64,000 nucleotides of DNA from Galdieria partita (lineage: Eukaryota > Rhodophyta > Bangiophyceae > Galdieriales > Galdieriaceae): NCBI GenBank assembly GCA_025991245.1, contig BQMJ01000073.1, positions 62,001 through 126,000 on the forward strand. Reading direction: 5' to 3'. The notes under the pieces are model-generated. The model was given only the letters and a program-made list of their open reading frames with translations, had not been told where the DNA came from and did no database searches. The translations under genes were made by a program, and so were the position numbers. The stretch's first letter is position 1; each line of letters starts with the position of its first letter. This document shows positions 1-10,700 of this stretch, in pieces.

Positions 1-295
1 TTTTGTAAAGAATATATGATACCTGTCTGTATACTCAAAAATACTGTCAAACATTTCCTCAACATTATTCCACACCAGCTGGATACTATTATTATTGTTA
101 TTATTGTGAGTGCAAAGGTGAATGATTCCATTCATATCCAAATAAAAGTTATCAAACTCGTAATCTGTTTCCAGTTCTTGGTTGATAACAGGAAACCTTT
201 CGGAAAGCCAACGATAGAACTTGGGAATTCCCTATTACAAGAGCATCAAGTTAGAAACTTCTTCAACTATAGCCGTTGGCGTCTTTCCGAACCAT
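1..295 (-). CDS. 5'-3' exoribonuclease XRN, N-terminal part (runs off window)
   Basis: This is the amino end of an XRN-family 5'-3' exoribonuclease, which degrades 5'-monophosphate RNA. Read on the minus strand, exon 2 (231 to 23) encodes GIPKFYRWLSERFP and then EFDNFYLDMNGIIHLCTH, the hallmark start of the XRN nuclease domain. An ATG is not directly in front of GIPKF. The nearest fit is ATG at 295-293 followed by an intron (292-232, ending in AATAG), so exon 1 would code only for the initiator Met. Exon 2 appears to end at a GT donor at position 22, after FEYTDR. The rest of the gene lies left of the window. XRN1 and XRN2/3 cannot be told apart from this piece. Family sure; exon 1 inferred. 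Confidence 0.82.
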
Positions 296-599
296 TGTTG
301 AACTTGAAAAACAGCTATTCGTTATCACGCACACAAACAGGATGATGGCCAAAGGACTTTGAAACGAAGAGATAACAGAGAGATTCTTCCACAATCCTCA
401 ATAGCAATTACAGCCATGAAAAGTGATCAAGTGATACACCTCAGCATTTCCTATTTCACCTAAAATAGATTGACATTCTTATTCGAGTGATATTGAAAAT
501 GTTCTCTGAAACATATTTTGCCCATTGCGTGATTCATTTCAGACCTCCGCCGGAATCTTATTTGTCACAAAAAGTGTGAAGAGTTGTTAGCCAACACCA
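296..599. other. Intergenic spacer between XRN (-) and eIF4B-like (+)
   Basis: This 304-bp divergent spacer should hold both promoters. I see no convincing open reading frame, repeat or recognisable promoter box. The + strand open frame that crosses 16-345 is the antisense shadow of the XRN exon. Confidence 0.6.
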
Positions 600-1562
600 A
601 TGGGTAAGGGAAAAAAACAGAAAGAGAAGAAGGTAGTCTCCCTGGCAGAATTCAATGCATCTATGGGACTAGACCCACTGAAGCCTTTAGAATTGCAGTC
701 CCTACCTACTGCACCCAAAGGGTAGTTGTTGCAACTTGTTGAATGTACGCCTGCTAATTGTGTAAATAGGAATACATCTGAGAATCAAAGGGACTTTAGC
801 AAAATGAGAAGGGAAGGTGGACGTGGTTTTAGGAAAGAAGAGGAAAGTGGAGAAGGAAGAAGGAGACCTATGGAAAGAAAAGAGACGAACGGTGTTAGAG
901 ACTTGGATTGGTCACAAGCTCGCCAAGGAAAGCCATTAGAAAAGGAAGCTGACCTAAAAAGGAGAGCTCCAACAAGCAGAGATGTAGACTTTTCTTCTGC
1001 AAGACAGGGTTCTCAAGTAATAGGAGAAGATGCAGTGGAAGCAAATTTAAGGCATTTGGAAAAGAAAAGTGACCGACTCGTCGACCGAGATTTCGTACTT
1101 CGTCGTCGAGAAGTGGCTGATGAAGACTCGAAAGAAGAAAAGGATTTTTCTAACCTTCGAAATAGAGAACCGATTTCACAAGTTCAGAGGGACCGTAACT
1201 CGAGGGAAAGAGAAGTAGACTTTAGTTCTGTGCGTACAGGTGCTAGTGTGATTGAATCTGCGTCAGATTCTTTTCAACCTAAGAAGAATCGGGAAGTGGA
1301 CTTTGGTAACGTTCGAAGGACTGCCCGTCCCATTTCACAATCAGTCCACGATACTTCAGAGAGGAATTCCAGTGTTGACTTTTCCAACGCTCGCAGTGGA
1401 AGTCATGTTATAGCTTCAGTTACCGCGAGCCAAAATACCGAACTTGCTTCGGAAGACAACCAAGCTAAAGAACACAAACAAGACAGTAAACGGTCTTTAC
1501 GAAATAGACCTCAGGGTGGTTCAAGAGAAGTGGACTTTTCAAAACTTCGTATTCGGGAATAG
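600..1562 (+). CDS. eIF4B-like translation initiation factor without RRM
   Basis: Predicted to assist eIF4A/eIF4F in mRNA unwinding during cytoplasmic translation initiation. Exon 1 (600-721) begins ATG GGT AAG and encodes a Lys-rich head followed by SLAEFNASM, matching the KKxxKGKTISLTDF start of animal eIF4B. A 48-nt intron (722-769, GTAGTT...AAATAG) leads to exon 2 (770-1562). The 304-aa product is Arg/Glu/Ser-rich and carries about seven spaced copies of a D-(F/W)-S-x-(A/V/L)-R-x-G motif (DLDWSQAR, DVDFSSARQG, EVDFSSVRTG, EVDFGNVR, VDFSNARSG, EVDFSKLR). Yeast Tif3 has the same kind of repeat, xDWSAARGxNF. Unlike animal and yeast eIF4B, no RNA recognition motif is present between head and repeats. 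Assignment rests on the head and repeat pattern. Confidence 0.75.
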
Positions 1563-1942
1563 ACGTTTGATAAAAGACTCCATAGCAAGACCCACTCACT
1601 AAGAGAGAATATAAGAGAACGCTGAAGTGTCTTAGATGTACAGCTTCAGGACTCGTGATTGATTAACAGGTCAACGAAATGTCTATCAATAGCAGCAATA
1701 CTTAATAAGACTCAAAAGATGTCGTAATAAAATAAGCGCTTTGAGCCACTTTTTTTGGCGCGTAAACTCGAATACATTCGAAACCCCCAAAAGTAGTTCC
1801 GAACTTTACTTGGTCTATACAATGAAAATCGAGTCTTGCTTTTCTAACAAATTATAATAGAACGAATTGGAACTGGGCGAAACAACGGTCTTCTTGAACA
1901 AGTGCATCCACCTGAAAATGGTAACTGCACACACTTGACAGT
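1563..1942. other. Convergent spacer between eIF4B-like and APC11
   Basis: This 380-bp spacer lies between two gene 3' ends and should contain both polyadenylation regions. It has no usable reading frame. An E2F-like box is annotated separately at 1751-1766. Confidence 0.55.
1751..1766. promoter_or_regulatory. E2F-like box TTTTTTGGCGCGTAAA
   Basis: The sequence matches the E2F/DP consensus TTTSGCGCSAAA except near the end. It lies between two convergent gene 3' ends, which is a poor place for a promoter element, so it may be chance. Confidence 0.2.
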
Positions 1943-2240
1943 TTAGTTAAAGTGCCATTCTCTTCTACAGAGTGGACAGTGCTGTCGACTATTCAACCAT
2001 TTCAAAATGCAGTGTAAGTGAAAACTATGTTCACAAGGTCCCCATACTATTCGAGACGCATTCAGTATTGTATACACTCCAAGTAACTTGTCTCATACCT
2101 ATTGGGCAATCATCTCCCGGTATCTTACAATCAGGGCAGCAACCATCAAACGGCATCTGACATATTCCGCAAGTTTCATCTTTAGTGTTCCACGTCCAGT
2201 GACAAGTCACTTTGGCCTTTTCCAACTTGACAACTACCAT
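1943..2240 (-). CDS. APC11: Anaphase-promoting complex RING subunit APC11
   Basis: RING-H2 subunit of the APC/C ubiquitin ligase; it recruits the E2 and drives mitotic cyclin and securin destruction. Exon 1 is 2240-2099, an intron (2098-2047) follows, and exon 2 is 2046-1943, giving 81 aa against about 84 in human. The family signature is almost unbroken: [23 protein letters not shown], then [18 protein letters not shown], then [11 protein letters not shown]. The metal ligands of the first zinc site and the H-x2-H-x2-C segment are present. Where human APC11 has CSHCFH this copy has CEHSFH. It faces RPA12 head to head with 59 bp between start codons. Confidence 0.93.
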
Positions 2241-2299
2241 AGAAAAGCCTTACAAAACTGTCTTCCAATCCAAATGACCCATTAGTGGATGGCCATTGG

Positions 2300-2901
2300 A
2301 TGAACGATTCTTATTACGAGAACCAGAGAAACTCTTTTTGTAACTATTGTGGTGGCCTGTTATTGGCTTCCAACGATGGAAAGGTAGGAGTTTGTAGAAT
2401 ATGTAAGAAAATATCAGGTAGACCCCTTGTTCTTGCTCTTGATCGCTTTATTCTCATCTGTTATTTTGTCGATTGAAAGAAAGCTATGCGAGAGGAGGTG
2501 AACGACAATTTCGTCCTATAAAGCCCTCCGAGTTTTTACGAACACTCTCTTCGAGGAAAGAGCAAGAAAGTCAAACTGTTACTTCTTCTGATGATAGTCA
2601 GGCTACTGTGAGAAGAAACTATATTCTTTTTGTCTCGCTTGTTCAACCTCGCACACGTTTTAGGTGAAAGAAGCTTGTCCTCACTGTGGACATGATACTC
2701 TACTATTTCGTACAGCGCAACTTCGTTCGGCAGATGAGGGTCAAACCATTTTCTATACTTGTCCCAAGTGTAGGTAAGTTTGAAAATCTTACTTTCTGTG
2801 ATTTGTTGATACGTGGATGGTAGATATAAGTTTTCTGTCAACTCTTAACTGTTTTACCCTTTTATGGATTGTATATGTTGGCTTTTAGGTATTCCCAGTA
2901 A
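2300..2901 (+). CDS. RPA12: DNA-directed RNA polymerase I subunit RPA12 (A12.2)
   Basis: Small zinc-ribbon subunit of RNA polymerase I that supports RNA cleavage and termination in rRNA synthesis. Four exons are inferred: 2300-2417, 2480-2607, 2664-2773 and 2889-2901, together 122 aa (yeast A12.2 has 125). The N-terminal ribbon is [10 protein letters not shown]...CRICKK. The C-terminal TFIIS-like ribbon is [22 protein letters not shown] followed by FYTCPKC, including the catalytic-loop acidic pair DE. The last exon adds only Y-S-Q-stop. The start is the ATG at 2300; an in-frame GTG at 2285 is not used. RPB9 and TFIIS are less likely because of the overall length and the R-S-A-D-E-G loop. Confidence 0.9.
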
Positions 2902-2998
2902 GAGAATACTTATATGAGGAGGAAGTGTTCCAAACCAAGAACATGAATCAACTTTTCCATTTATTGCCATCATTGTCGTCACTTCGTAGAAGAGCAGC

Positions 2999-4120
2999 TT
3001 AGAGAAATGGAAGTATACAATATTCCGCATAAAACAAATTCCAAATAGAGCGATAAAATTCTACTAAACTTTGTTTGTTGTTTGTTTGTAATCGTTTGCT
3101 TTCTCTTATCCATAGCAATGCCAAACAGCTATGTGTCACCAACATGGTCCTTCGTCGAAATGCTCCAACAGGAGCTATGAAGCCAACAACGATAGCAAAC
3201 ATGTAGTTGAAAAGTAACAATGCAATAACTAGTTTAACAACAGTCTCTATCCCCAGTTTGGCTGCAAAGGTTTCCACTCGATATTGTTTGTCGCCTTGTA
3301 CATCGGGCAAGTCCTTTGCCAAAGCTATGACACATGCGTATACTGTCATGAAACAAGCCGTAAATAAGATAGTAGGATTCCATTGAAAACGCATTCCAAG
3401 AGCTGCTTTTGTGGCATGATAAACTCCAAAGTTTAACAAAAATCCGCGAACAAATGAAATGGTTATTGCTGCCATCCAAGGCCATCGTCTCAAGCGAAAG
3501 GGAGGCAACGAATAAAGAGCACCAAAGCTCAAACCAGATATATACAAATAAAGTATCAAGCGAGAAAAATAAAGGCTAGTTATGACAACGCCACCTATTC
3601 CACTAATCACAACGACAAACCACGCAAGAGGTGTCTCCATTTCTCTTGCAGCTAAGGGAAGAAAAGGTTTATTCACCTTATCCACTTCGATATCATAGAT
3701 TTGATTGATTCCCACGATAAATATATTTCCCAATATCAAGGCAACGACTCCTAACATAGCTCGGAACAGTAAACTTTTAGAAACGAAAAAGCCACCTTCT
3801 AGAGTAGCTCGAAGACAGCCGGATATAGCTGCTAACAGTGTTCCACGTACTGTATGAGGACGTGAGAATTTACTTATTGCTCCAAGTCTAAGTTTCCAGT
3901 CTCTAGACGAAATCTCGGTTTCTTGTCCTTTACTCATATGAACCACGTTCTTCCGAAAAGCACAAAGTGAATATTGAAAAGGACATTTCCAACTATAACG
4001 TTTCAAAAATAGAATTCTACAACTATTTTTGTATAGAAGCCTATAAGTATTATTCGAAAAACCTAAAGTCCAATAAGAATAGGTGTCCTTGTGTAGGGAG
4101 CGTTGCCAGACTGATAGCAT
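2999..4120 (-). CDS. Homogentisate prenyltransferase, UbiA family (plastid)
   Basis: Membrane prenyltransferase that condenses homogentisate with phytyl- or solanesyl-diphosphate in tocopherol or plastoquinone synthesis. Single exon of 373 aa. The start is the ATG at 4120, 18 codons inside the open frame. About 90 residues of plastid-transit-like sequence precede the domain, which opens with FSRPHTVRGT. Both aspartate motifs of UbiA enzymes are visible: NQIYDIEVDKVNKP and KDLPDVQGDKQY. Several hydrophobic spans follow, as expected for about eight or nine TM helices. Phytyl versus solanesyl specificity cannot be read from sequence. It is divergent from the tiny gene at 4162 with only 41 bp between starts. 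Confidence 0.88.
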   Translation of the reverse strand: MLSVWQRSLHKDTYSYWTLGFSNNTYRLLYKNSCRILFLKRYSWKCPFQYSLCAFRKNVVHMSKGQETEISSRDWKLRLGAISKFSRPHTVRGTLLAAISGCLRATLEGGFFVSKSLLFRAMLGVVALILGNIFIVGINQIYDIEVDKVNKPFLPLAAREMETPLAWFVVVISGIGGVVITSLYFSRLILYLYISGLSFGALYSLPPFRLRRWPWMAAITISFVRGFLLNFGVYHATKAALGMRFQWNPTILFTACFMTVYACVIALAKDLPDVQGDKQYRVETFAAKLGIETVVKLVIALLLFNYMFAIVVGFIAPVGAFRRRTMLVTHSCLALLWIRESKRLQTNNKQSLVEFYRSIWNLFYAEYCILPFL

Positions 4121-4161
4121 AATAATATTTGGAGAAGACTGCCCAGAAAATCGATTGGTGC

Positions 4162-4504
4162 ATGAAAAACACAAAGCTACTCAACAACAGCCAAACAACA
4201 GGTCTTGGAGCTGGAATTTTTTGTGGCTGTGGTTCTGGTTATGGAATCGGTTTAGGTTTCGGTTTAGGTTTCCGTAAGTTTATATTTAGTAGAATGTAAA
4301 TATGTTCAAATAGCTTTCTTAGCCATAGCCAAAGTGTCGTGGTTCCATATTTCTGTAGGTACTGGTATAGGCTGTGGAATAGGTTTCGGTGCCGGACTGG
4401 GTTTTGGTTTGTACTGGAACTCTTTACTTTCCATGAAAGAACTGGAAAAGAAAGCAATGTGCTGGAAATCAACCCTAAATCAACTCTGGAAACGGTATTT
4501 TTAG
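4162..4504 (+). CDS. Tiny glycine-rich hydrophobic protein (85 aa)
   Basis: Function unknown. Two exons are inferred: 4162-4273 and 4359-4504, separated by a GTAAGT...CTGTAG intron. The middle of the protein alternates Gly with hydrophobic residues (GAGIFCGCGSGYGIGLGF before the splice, GIGCGIGFGAGLGFGLYW after it). That periodicity continues across the junction and is good evidence that both exons are real. The C-terminal 30 residues are basic (ELEKKAMCWK...LWKRYF). Such a Gly-zipper span could insert in an organelle membrane. It shares a 41-bp divergent promoter with the homogentisate prenyltransferase, and its stop lies 80 bp from the convergent TBL2 stop. The minus-strand frame covering the same bases is a shadow. 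Confidence 0.68.
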
Positions 4505-4584
4505 ATGCCAAAGTTCAGTTTCGTGACTTTTGTTGGCTGCCTATTCATGGATACCAAAGATACACAAGTTTGCGAATATTTAAT

Positions 4585-5932
4585 TTACACTTTCGAAAAG
4601 CCTGGCATATATGGAATATGCCACAAACTGATCCATCCTTGCCCGTGACCAAGAGTGGCAAGAAGAGTTCCGTCTCCACTAAAACCAAACTTTTCGATAT
4701 CGACTCCTCCCTGCCCTGTACAATTTCGAAGGATGGTCACAATTTGTCTGGTCTCTAATAAATAAATAGCCACAGAGTCATTTCCAGCCACAGCCAAAAG
4801 ATTATCATTTGGGTTAAACGCCACTTGTAATAAATCTACATGGATATCCCAAGGTTCCAAAGAAAATAAAAGTTTGGCATCTTCCTCAAGTTTATACTTG
4901 ACATCGATGTTCCAAATACGAATGGTTTTGTCTTTACAAACGGTTGCCACTTTTTTGTTATCATGAGAAAATGCAACTCCCCGAACTCCTGCTCGATGAC
5001 CTTTCAAGTCAATGACCTTCTTCAGCCCCACAAATTCACCACTATCCTTTTGAAACAAGACTTCCCAAAGATACACATCACCTATAAAACCTGCAGACGC
5101 TATGAAACGACCATCAGGTGATATTGCCATTCGGTTATTTTGTACCTAAAATTTTCCATAACTCTTCACAGAGACAATTGAATACTTACTTGGTGAGTAT
5201 CTACTGTTGCCAAGATATTACCACGCATATTCCATACGATAAATGAACTGCCATCATCGTATGTTACAAAATACCTACAATGAGGATCCATCTCGATATC
5301 CTTTACGTTGCCTTTTTGCACAGAAACAACGTCCAGACTCCCAGAAAGTATTTTCTGGTTTTCCAAAACGTCATAACTACGAATAGCATGGGTATGGCTT
5401 AACGCAAACAGAACAAATTGTCCATCCTTGCTCCAACAACAGGCTTCTGCAAAATCGGGAAATTTGACATTGTGCTGAGAAGCTGCACATGTAAACAAGT
5501 TCACACTAGAGAATTTGGCTTGTTTGTCCACTGGATCCCACCAAACTCTTACTGACCGATCAGAAGAACACGACAAGAGGCAACGCTTCTATGGCAAAAA
5601 CAGTTGAAACAGAAAGCAACGAAACAAGGACAGCAGCAAACCTTGGGATGAAACGCAAAACAAGTGACTTGTTCTGTATGACACCACAGTACAGCAACGC
5701 AGTGTGTCCTTTCTTGAAGCCGTCCCAACAAAGAACTAAAACGAGTTTTCGGGGTACCTTTCAAAGTTTTCTGCTGTGGCTTCGATTTCTGCTTTCTATT
5801 GGAACCTAAACGATGGGGATTTTCTTCAATTGAACTATCAACTCGTGCGTTTAGAGCACTCCGCAGCTTCAGCACTGCTATTCCAGCGACTAGAGTCAAA
5901 CTTAGAACTAACAGCAACCCAATCAAATGCAT
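4585..5932 (-). CDS. TBL2: TBL2-like ER-anchored WD40 protein
   Basis: Homologue of transducin beta-like 2, an ER membrane WD40 protein linked in animals to PERK signalling. Exons are 5932-5642, 5588-5190 and 5145-4585 (416 aa). The N-terminus has one membrane anchor (LIGLLLVLSLTLVAGIAVL) and a basic stretch, then WD40 blades starting HTEQVTCFAFHPK. The part GNILATVDTHQVQNN, SPDGRFIASAGF, VYLWEV and DLKGHRAGV aligns closely with human TBL2 (GQVLSTINTNQ, SPCGRFVASCGF, VKVWEV, ELKGHSAAV). Introns begin GTTTGC and GTAAGT. The role in this alga is inferred from the animal protein. Confidence 0.87.
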
Positions 5933-6409
5933 TCCCTATAGTCCATTGGCATAAGATGATAGCATAGCTGACAACGTCCTTACAGCAATACTAAAATTTA
6001 GATTGTCTTTCTTTTGTTTGAAGAAACATAGGACTAGACTTTTTTTGAGAAAATATATTTCGTTGCCTGTATGTTCAAGACAAGTTCGGAAACGAATGTT
6101 GGATAAATGTCTAGAGCTTCATCTTCAACTTTGAGCTGAAGAAGCTTTCTGTTGGGTAAAGAGAGGACAACGACAAAACTGCTCTTGAGTTTATACTGTC
6201 CATAATTGCATTATTTTTTTTACAGGTTTTGGCGCCAAAGCATTTTTCTTAGAACAGCAATACCAATATGAATAAGACAGTGTGATGAAACATGGGTCAA
6301 ACAACTTGTGACTCTTTTATTCATCAACCATCTATCTGTATAAAATTCGTAAACAACAGCAAGAAAAACAAAATCACTCTGTCTTATTCTTTCCAATAGG
6401 ACGTTAGAA
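5933..6409. other. Divergent intergenic region, TBL2 (-) / SAM-carrier-like (+)
   Basis: 477-bp shared upstream region, AT-rich, without a coding frame. It contains the perfect 12-bp E2F palindrome annotated at 6228-6239. Confidence 0.6.
6228..6239. promoter_or_regulatory. Perfect E2F-type palindrome TTTGGCGCCAAA
   Basis: The 12-bp palindrome TTTGGCGCCAAA equals the strongest E2F/DP consensus (TTTSGCGCSAAA). It lies 171 bp upstream of the SAM-carrier-like start and 296 bp upstream of the TBL2-like start, inside a shared promoter. Use by E2F is an inference. Confidence 0.5.
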
Positions 6410-7571
6410 ATGAAATATACTATCCTTTCTATTTCTTTGATTGAAAAGTTGAACCAACTTCAACTCAATCCTGATCGCCAAATTTCCTCTTCAACTGTGG
6501 TGTTACCGATGAGAACACTTCCATATGGATTGGTTCAGTTACCTACTTTCTCAAAGCGATGCTACCAAAGTAGAATACCGATTCAAACCCACAAAAGACT
6601 CGCAACCATTGGAAAACTACCAGATGATCTGCTAAGTGGCGTTTTCCAAGTTTGGAGAAACTTTGTTTCCGTCCTTTATCGTGCCCGGAGTAAGATTGTG
6701 TGATCTTCTTTTGCTTATTGAGTGACTGTTCATAGTTCATTTGCTATCAGGTGCTGTAGCTCGAGGAGTTTCAGTATTTGCCATGTATCCTATAGACACG
6801 ATAAAAACCAGATTGCAGTTGGAAACAAGTCGAGGAATGGAAAATTACTGGCAAGTATTGCGTAAAATGCTGTCAAAACCAAAACACTTGTATTGGGGAG
6901 TTGTTTCTACTCTATTTGGTCAGGTGCCATATGGAATGCTTACTTTCGGTTCCTACGAAATCTATAAAGGCTGGCTCTCCGGTTGTTTACGTGCCTCCTC
7001 GAGACTTGGTATCGTACTGGCGGCTATCATGGGAGATTTAACAGGGTCTTTATGGTTGTGTCCTTCAGAAGTTGTCAAATCTAAGCTTCAAGCTGGTCAA
7101 TATTCAAACACATTAGATGCAGTTGGGAAAATATATTTGACTCAAGGTTTGAAAGGTTTTTATCAAGGATACATAGGTCAAATAGCAAGAGATATCCCAT
7201 TTCGAGCTATTCAATTGCTAAGCTATGAAGAGTTGCGATGGAGATATCGTCGATGGAAAAAGTTATCATCTATGGAAGACTTGAGTAACTTTGAAAATCT
7301 AGTCATAGGGTTGATTGCTGGAAGTGTAACAGCAGCCATAACGACGCCTTTGGATGTTTTAAAGACTCGATTAATGACACAGCCTGTAGCAGTATCAACT
7401 GGAGCCTACCGTGGAGCATGGGATTGTGCAAGGCAACTGGTACAACACGAGGGCTTTCGAGCATTTTGGAAAGGTGTTGGTCCTCGAGTATTTTATATTG
7501 GTCCAAGTGGTGCGATATTCTTTGTTGTCTATGAGGGAATGAAACGAATATTATCTAAAGCGTCGTTATAA
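6410..7571 (+). CDS. Mitochondrial carrier family protein, SAM-carrier-like
   Basis: Predicted transporter of S-adenosylmethionine or a related cofactor across an organelle inner membrane. Exon 1 (6410-6689) gives a 93-residue head with no strong domain, possibly a transit peptide. The intron is GTAAGA...CTATCAG, and exon 2 is 6751-7571; total 366 aa. Two carrier signatures are clear, MYPIDTIKTRLQ and TTPLDVLKTRLM, with a middle repeat carrying PSEVVKSKLQ. Segments ITTPLDVLKTRLM, GVGPRVFYIGPSGAIFF and the YRG block resemble plant SAMC transporters. Substrate is an inference from that resemblance. Exon 1 coding status is less certain than exon 2. Confidence 0.8.
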
Positions 7572-7783
7572 ACAACCCCAAACTACACATATTGAATGGA
7601 AGGGGATAATAGATCCAGAAATATTCTTATTGGATGGCCCATATCTTCAAGTGGATATCTCCAAAAAAAGCAAAGTGTTCATCGTGTTCCAAAAGATATG
7701 CAAAGATATATTATCCAAATGACGTTTTACACAACAAGGCAAATATGAAAGATGATAAACCAGTCTACAACAATCTTGGCCAA

Positions 7784-10700
7784 CTATAGAGTACCTCGAC
7801 CACCTCTTTGATTGAGCTTCTGACACTTTTGAATAAACTCGGTGGATGATAAAATTGCTTCTAAAGAAATATGCAATCGATATCTATTCAAAAGAATGAC
7901 AAATTGACCCTTTTTTAAAAATGCTCATACCAACCTCCAATAATGTTTCGGATTGGATGGCACATTGATTTGCTCTTCCGCTGGATTATCTCGACGAAGT
8001 TTTTCATCCATTCCCAAAATATCCTAGTCATTGAATGAGGATCCAAACCCAACTGACTTGAACTTACTTGAAATAGAAATATGGCCCATATAGAAGGAGA
8101 CAATACATGTTGTTCAAGTATCTGTTGTACTATATCTGCTTCGCACTTTCTGGGGGCATCACCCGAACGACCCAACATCTTTTGTTGACAACAAACGATT
8201 AGCCATAAAGACAAATTATTTCACAGAGTTTCTCACTTGTTCATAAAAGCGCTGTCTTTGATCACCTTCCATTTCTTCCCACCAACCTCTTATCGTAGCC
8301 ATATCATGCGAGCCTGGTGTAGCAACTGTCAAATACTCATATTCTTGTGGATTGCCAAATTCAACCTTGGGATCAGACTAGATAAAGAAATGGAACTAAA
8401 ACACTCTATATCCTTCATCCAAACTGATACTTACTGGCATTCGTTGAATTCGCATCCCAATGATAGATAAAGCATTCATTACATCGGGAACACAAGCAGG
8501 AATCATTCCCAAGTCCTCTCCAATAACCAACATACCCGTAGAGTTTTTCATCATCGGCAGCTTTAACATACTTTTCTTTCTCCACAAGTCATCCTAAGAA
8601 TATTATTATTGGTAATGTCTGTCGGAGAAAGAATAAACCAAAGTATCCTGGTACCTGTCGATGGAAGAAATAATCCTCATACAGCTGGTAAAACTGGTGT
8701 TTCCAATTATCATCCCAAAGTTCACGGTAACTTGAAGTTTTCATCAAGTCAATTCTTGGATGAAACAGCTGATCGGGTTCATCTTCATCTCGTAACAAAA
8801 TGACATCGCTAATGAGTCTTAACAAGGGAACGAGCCATTCCTGTTTCAAATGCTGTTGCTCTTCAAAAGCACAGGATAGTTTATACTCTGTGTCATAACA
8901 TTCTTTAAAGTTTAATAAATCTCCATGACCACGATCAAAAAATATATTTATCACTTGAGCTGCATCATCTCCAAACTGTTCCCTTACAAAGGATTCTCTT
9001 ATCCAAGGTTTGCAATAACGATCTATATCCCATAATCCTCTAGATTCCAATTCACTCCTATTATTTCCAATAATTCTTTGGTTACAAAATATCTTCATTA
9101 TGTTTTCCTACCTCGAAATGGGAATAGCAGGAAGAAATCTCCCACAGATTCCATTGATATAGCGAATAGGAATTTCCCAAATCCGGAAAAATCCCAAAAT
9201 GTGATCGATTCGATAGGCGTGAAAATAGCGGGCCATTTGACTCAATCGAAACCGCCACCATTCAAAGTTATCCAATGCCATCTTATCCCAATCGTAAGTG
9301 GGAAATCCCCAATTCTGACCAAATTCTGCAAAGTAATCAGGAGGCGCACCACACTAAAGATATTCTAACTAGCATGACAAGGTTATCGCGCAAACCAACC
9401 TGCATATGTAGTCGAAATAATTGAGGATACAACCAAGTATCCAAACAGTTTCTGTTAACTCCAATAGGAAGGTCTCCTTTCAAAATAACTCCATGTTCTG
9501 CAGCATACTGTGAAGCTTCCAACAACTATGATAAACAACTATGATCACTTACAATCTGCCACTACATAATGAATACTTACCTGCAAATGTAGATGAAACT
9601 GGGTAAAATAAGTAACTCCAATATGATCAAAATGAAGACTAGTTGGAGATGCCAACGCTTCCAATTCATCTATCGTAATATGACTTCGATTACCCCATTT
9701 CCTGTGATCACCTGTTCCAGTAGTATTCAGCAAATAACGATAGACTGCATAGGGCATTAGCCACGCTTTGTTTTCCTCAAAGAAATCTAAAAACTCTTTC
9801 GACTGTAAAACTATTTTTCCACTCAATTTGTAAGCTTCTAAAATATAATATTCCTTGAATTGAACTACTTGTTCATAATCTACTGATGGTAACTCATTCA
9901 GTCGCCTCCGTTCCTACAAACAAAATTTTCACTTAGAAAATCTCATCTAGCACCGAGTATTTCCTTATGGTATCCAACAACAACAAACTTATCGACTGAT
10001 TTAGTATGCTTACCTTGTCTAATTCTGCTTTCAAAGAACTAGGCGCCTCACATATTCTATCCAGTCTAAGGTATTGTGGATGCAGTGCACAAACGCTCAC
10101 ACTGGAATAAGGATACGAGTCAACCCATGTGTTATGAACTCGAGTATCGTTTACAGGCAACAGCTGCAACAACTGAAAATTGGCCTTTGAGCAAAAATCT
10201 ACCAAAAGTTTCAAGTCCAAAAACTCTCCAACACCACAAGAAGATTCCGTTCTTAAAGAAAAGACGGGAATGGCGATTCCAGAACCTCTCCAATTCTGCT
10301 TGTGACAAAAAGGAGGAGATGAATGACAAACAACTAATGGAGGTTCTAATCAAACGAATTATCCACTGCATTCAATATTGCTTTATAGGAAACAATTTCT
10401 TACCTGTTGATTGTCGAATGATTTGTTCATCCATCAAAGAAAGCCAAAAGATGCGCATTTCTCTATTCTCTTTTATTCTTTCATCTCCTAGACCGACTTG
10501 AAAGGTATACGCAAATTGTGATGTACTCAAAGGTAATGAGATATATGCAGACCAAGAAGGAGCAAAAGTATCCAGCATAGTCAAACCATCTGAAGTATCA
10601 TATTGAGACTTTAGCTCCTCACTTGTCCCACAAAGTAGCAATTGCTGTTTTTGATCCACTTGATAAGCAGGCACTTGTATTTGTAGTACATAACTCTTCG

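Noticed and set aside
16-345. + strand open frame of 109 codons at the left edge
   Set aside because: It is antisense to the XRN N-terminal exon, whose protein motifs are unmistakable.
4239-4511. Minus open frame across the tiny Gly-rich gene
   Set aside because: Its K-P-K-P repeat is the mirror of the Gly-codon repeat on +; no splice or start support.
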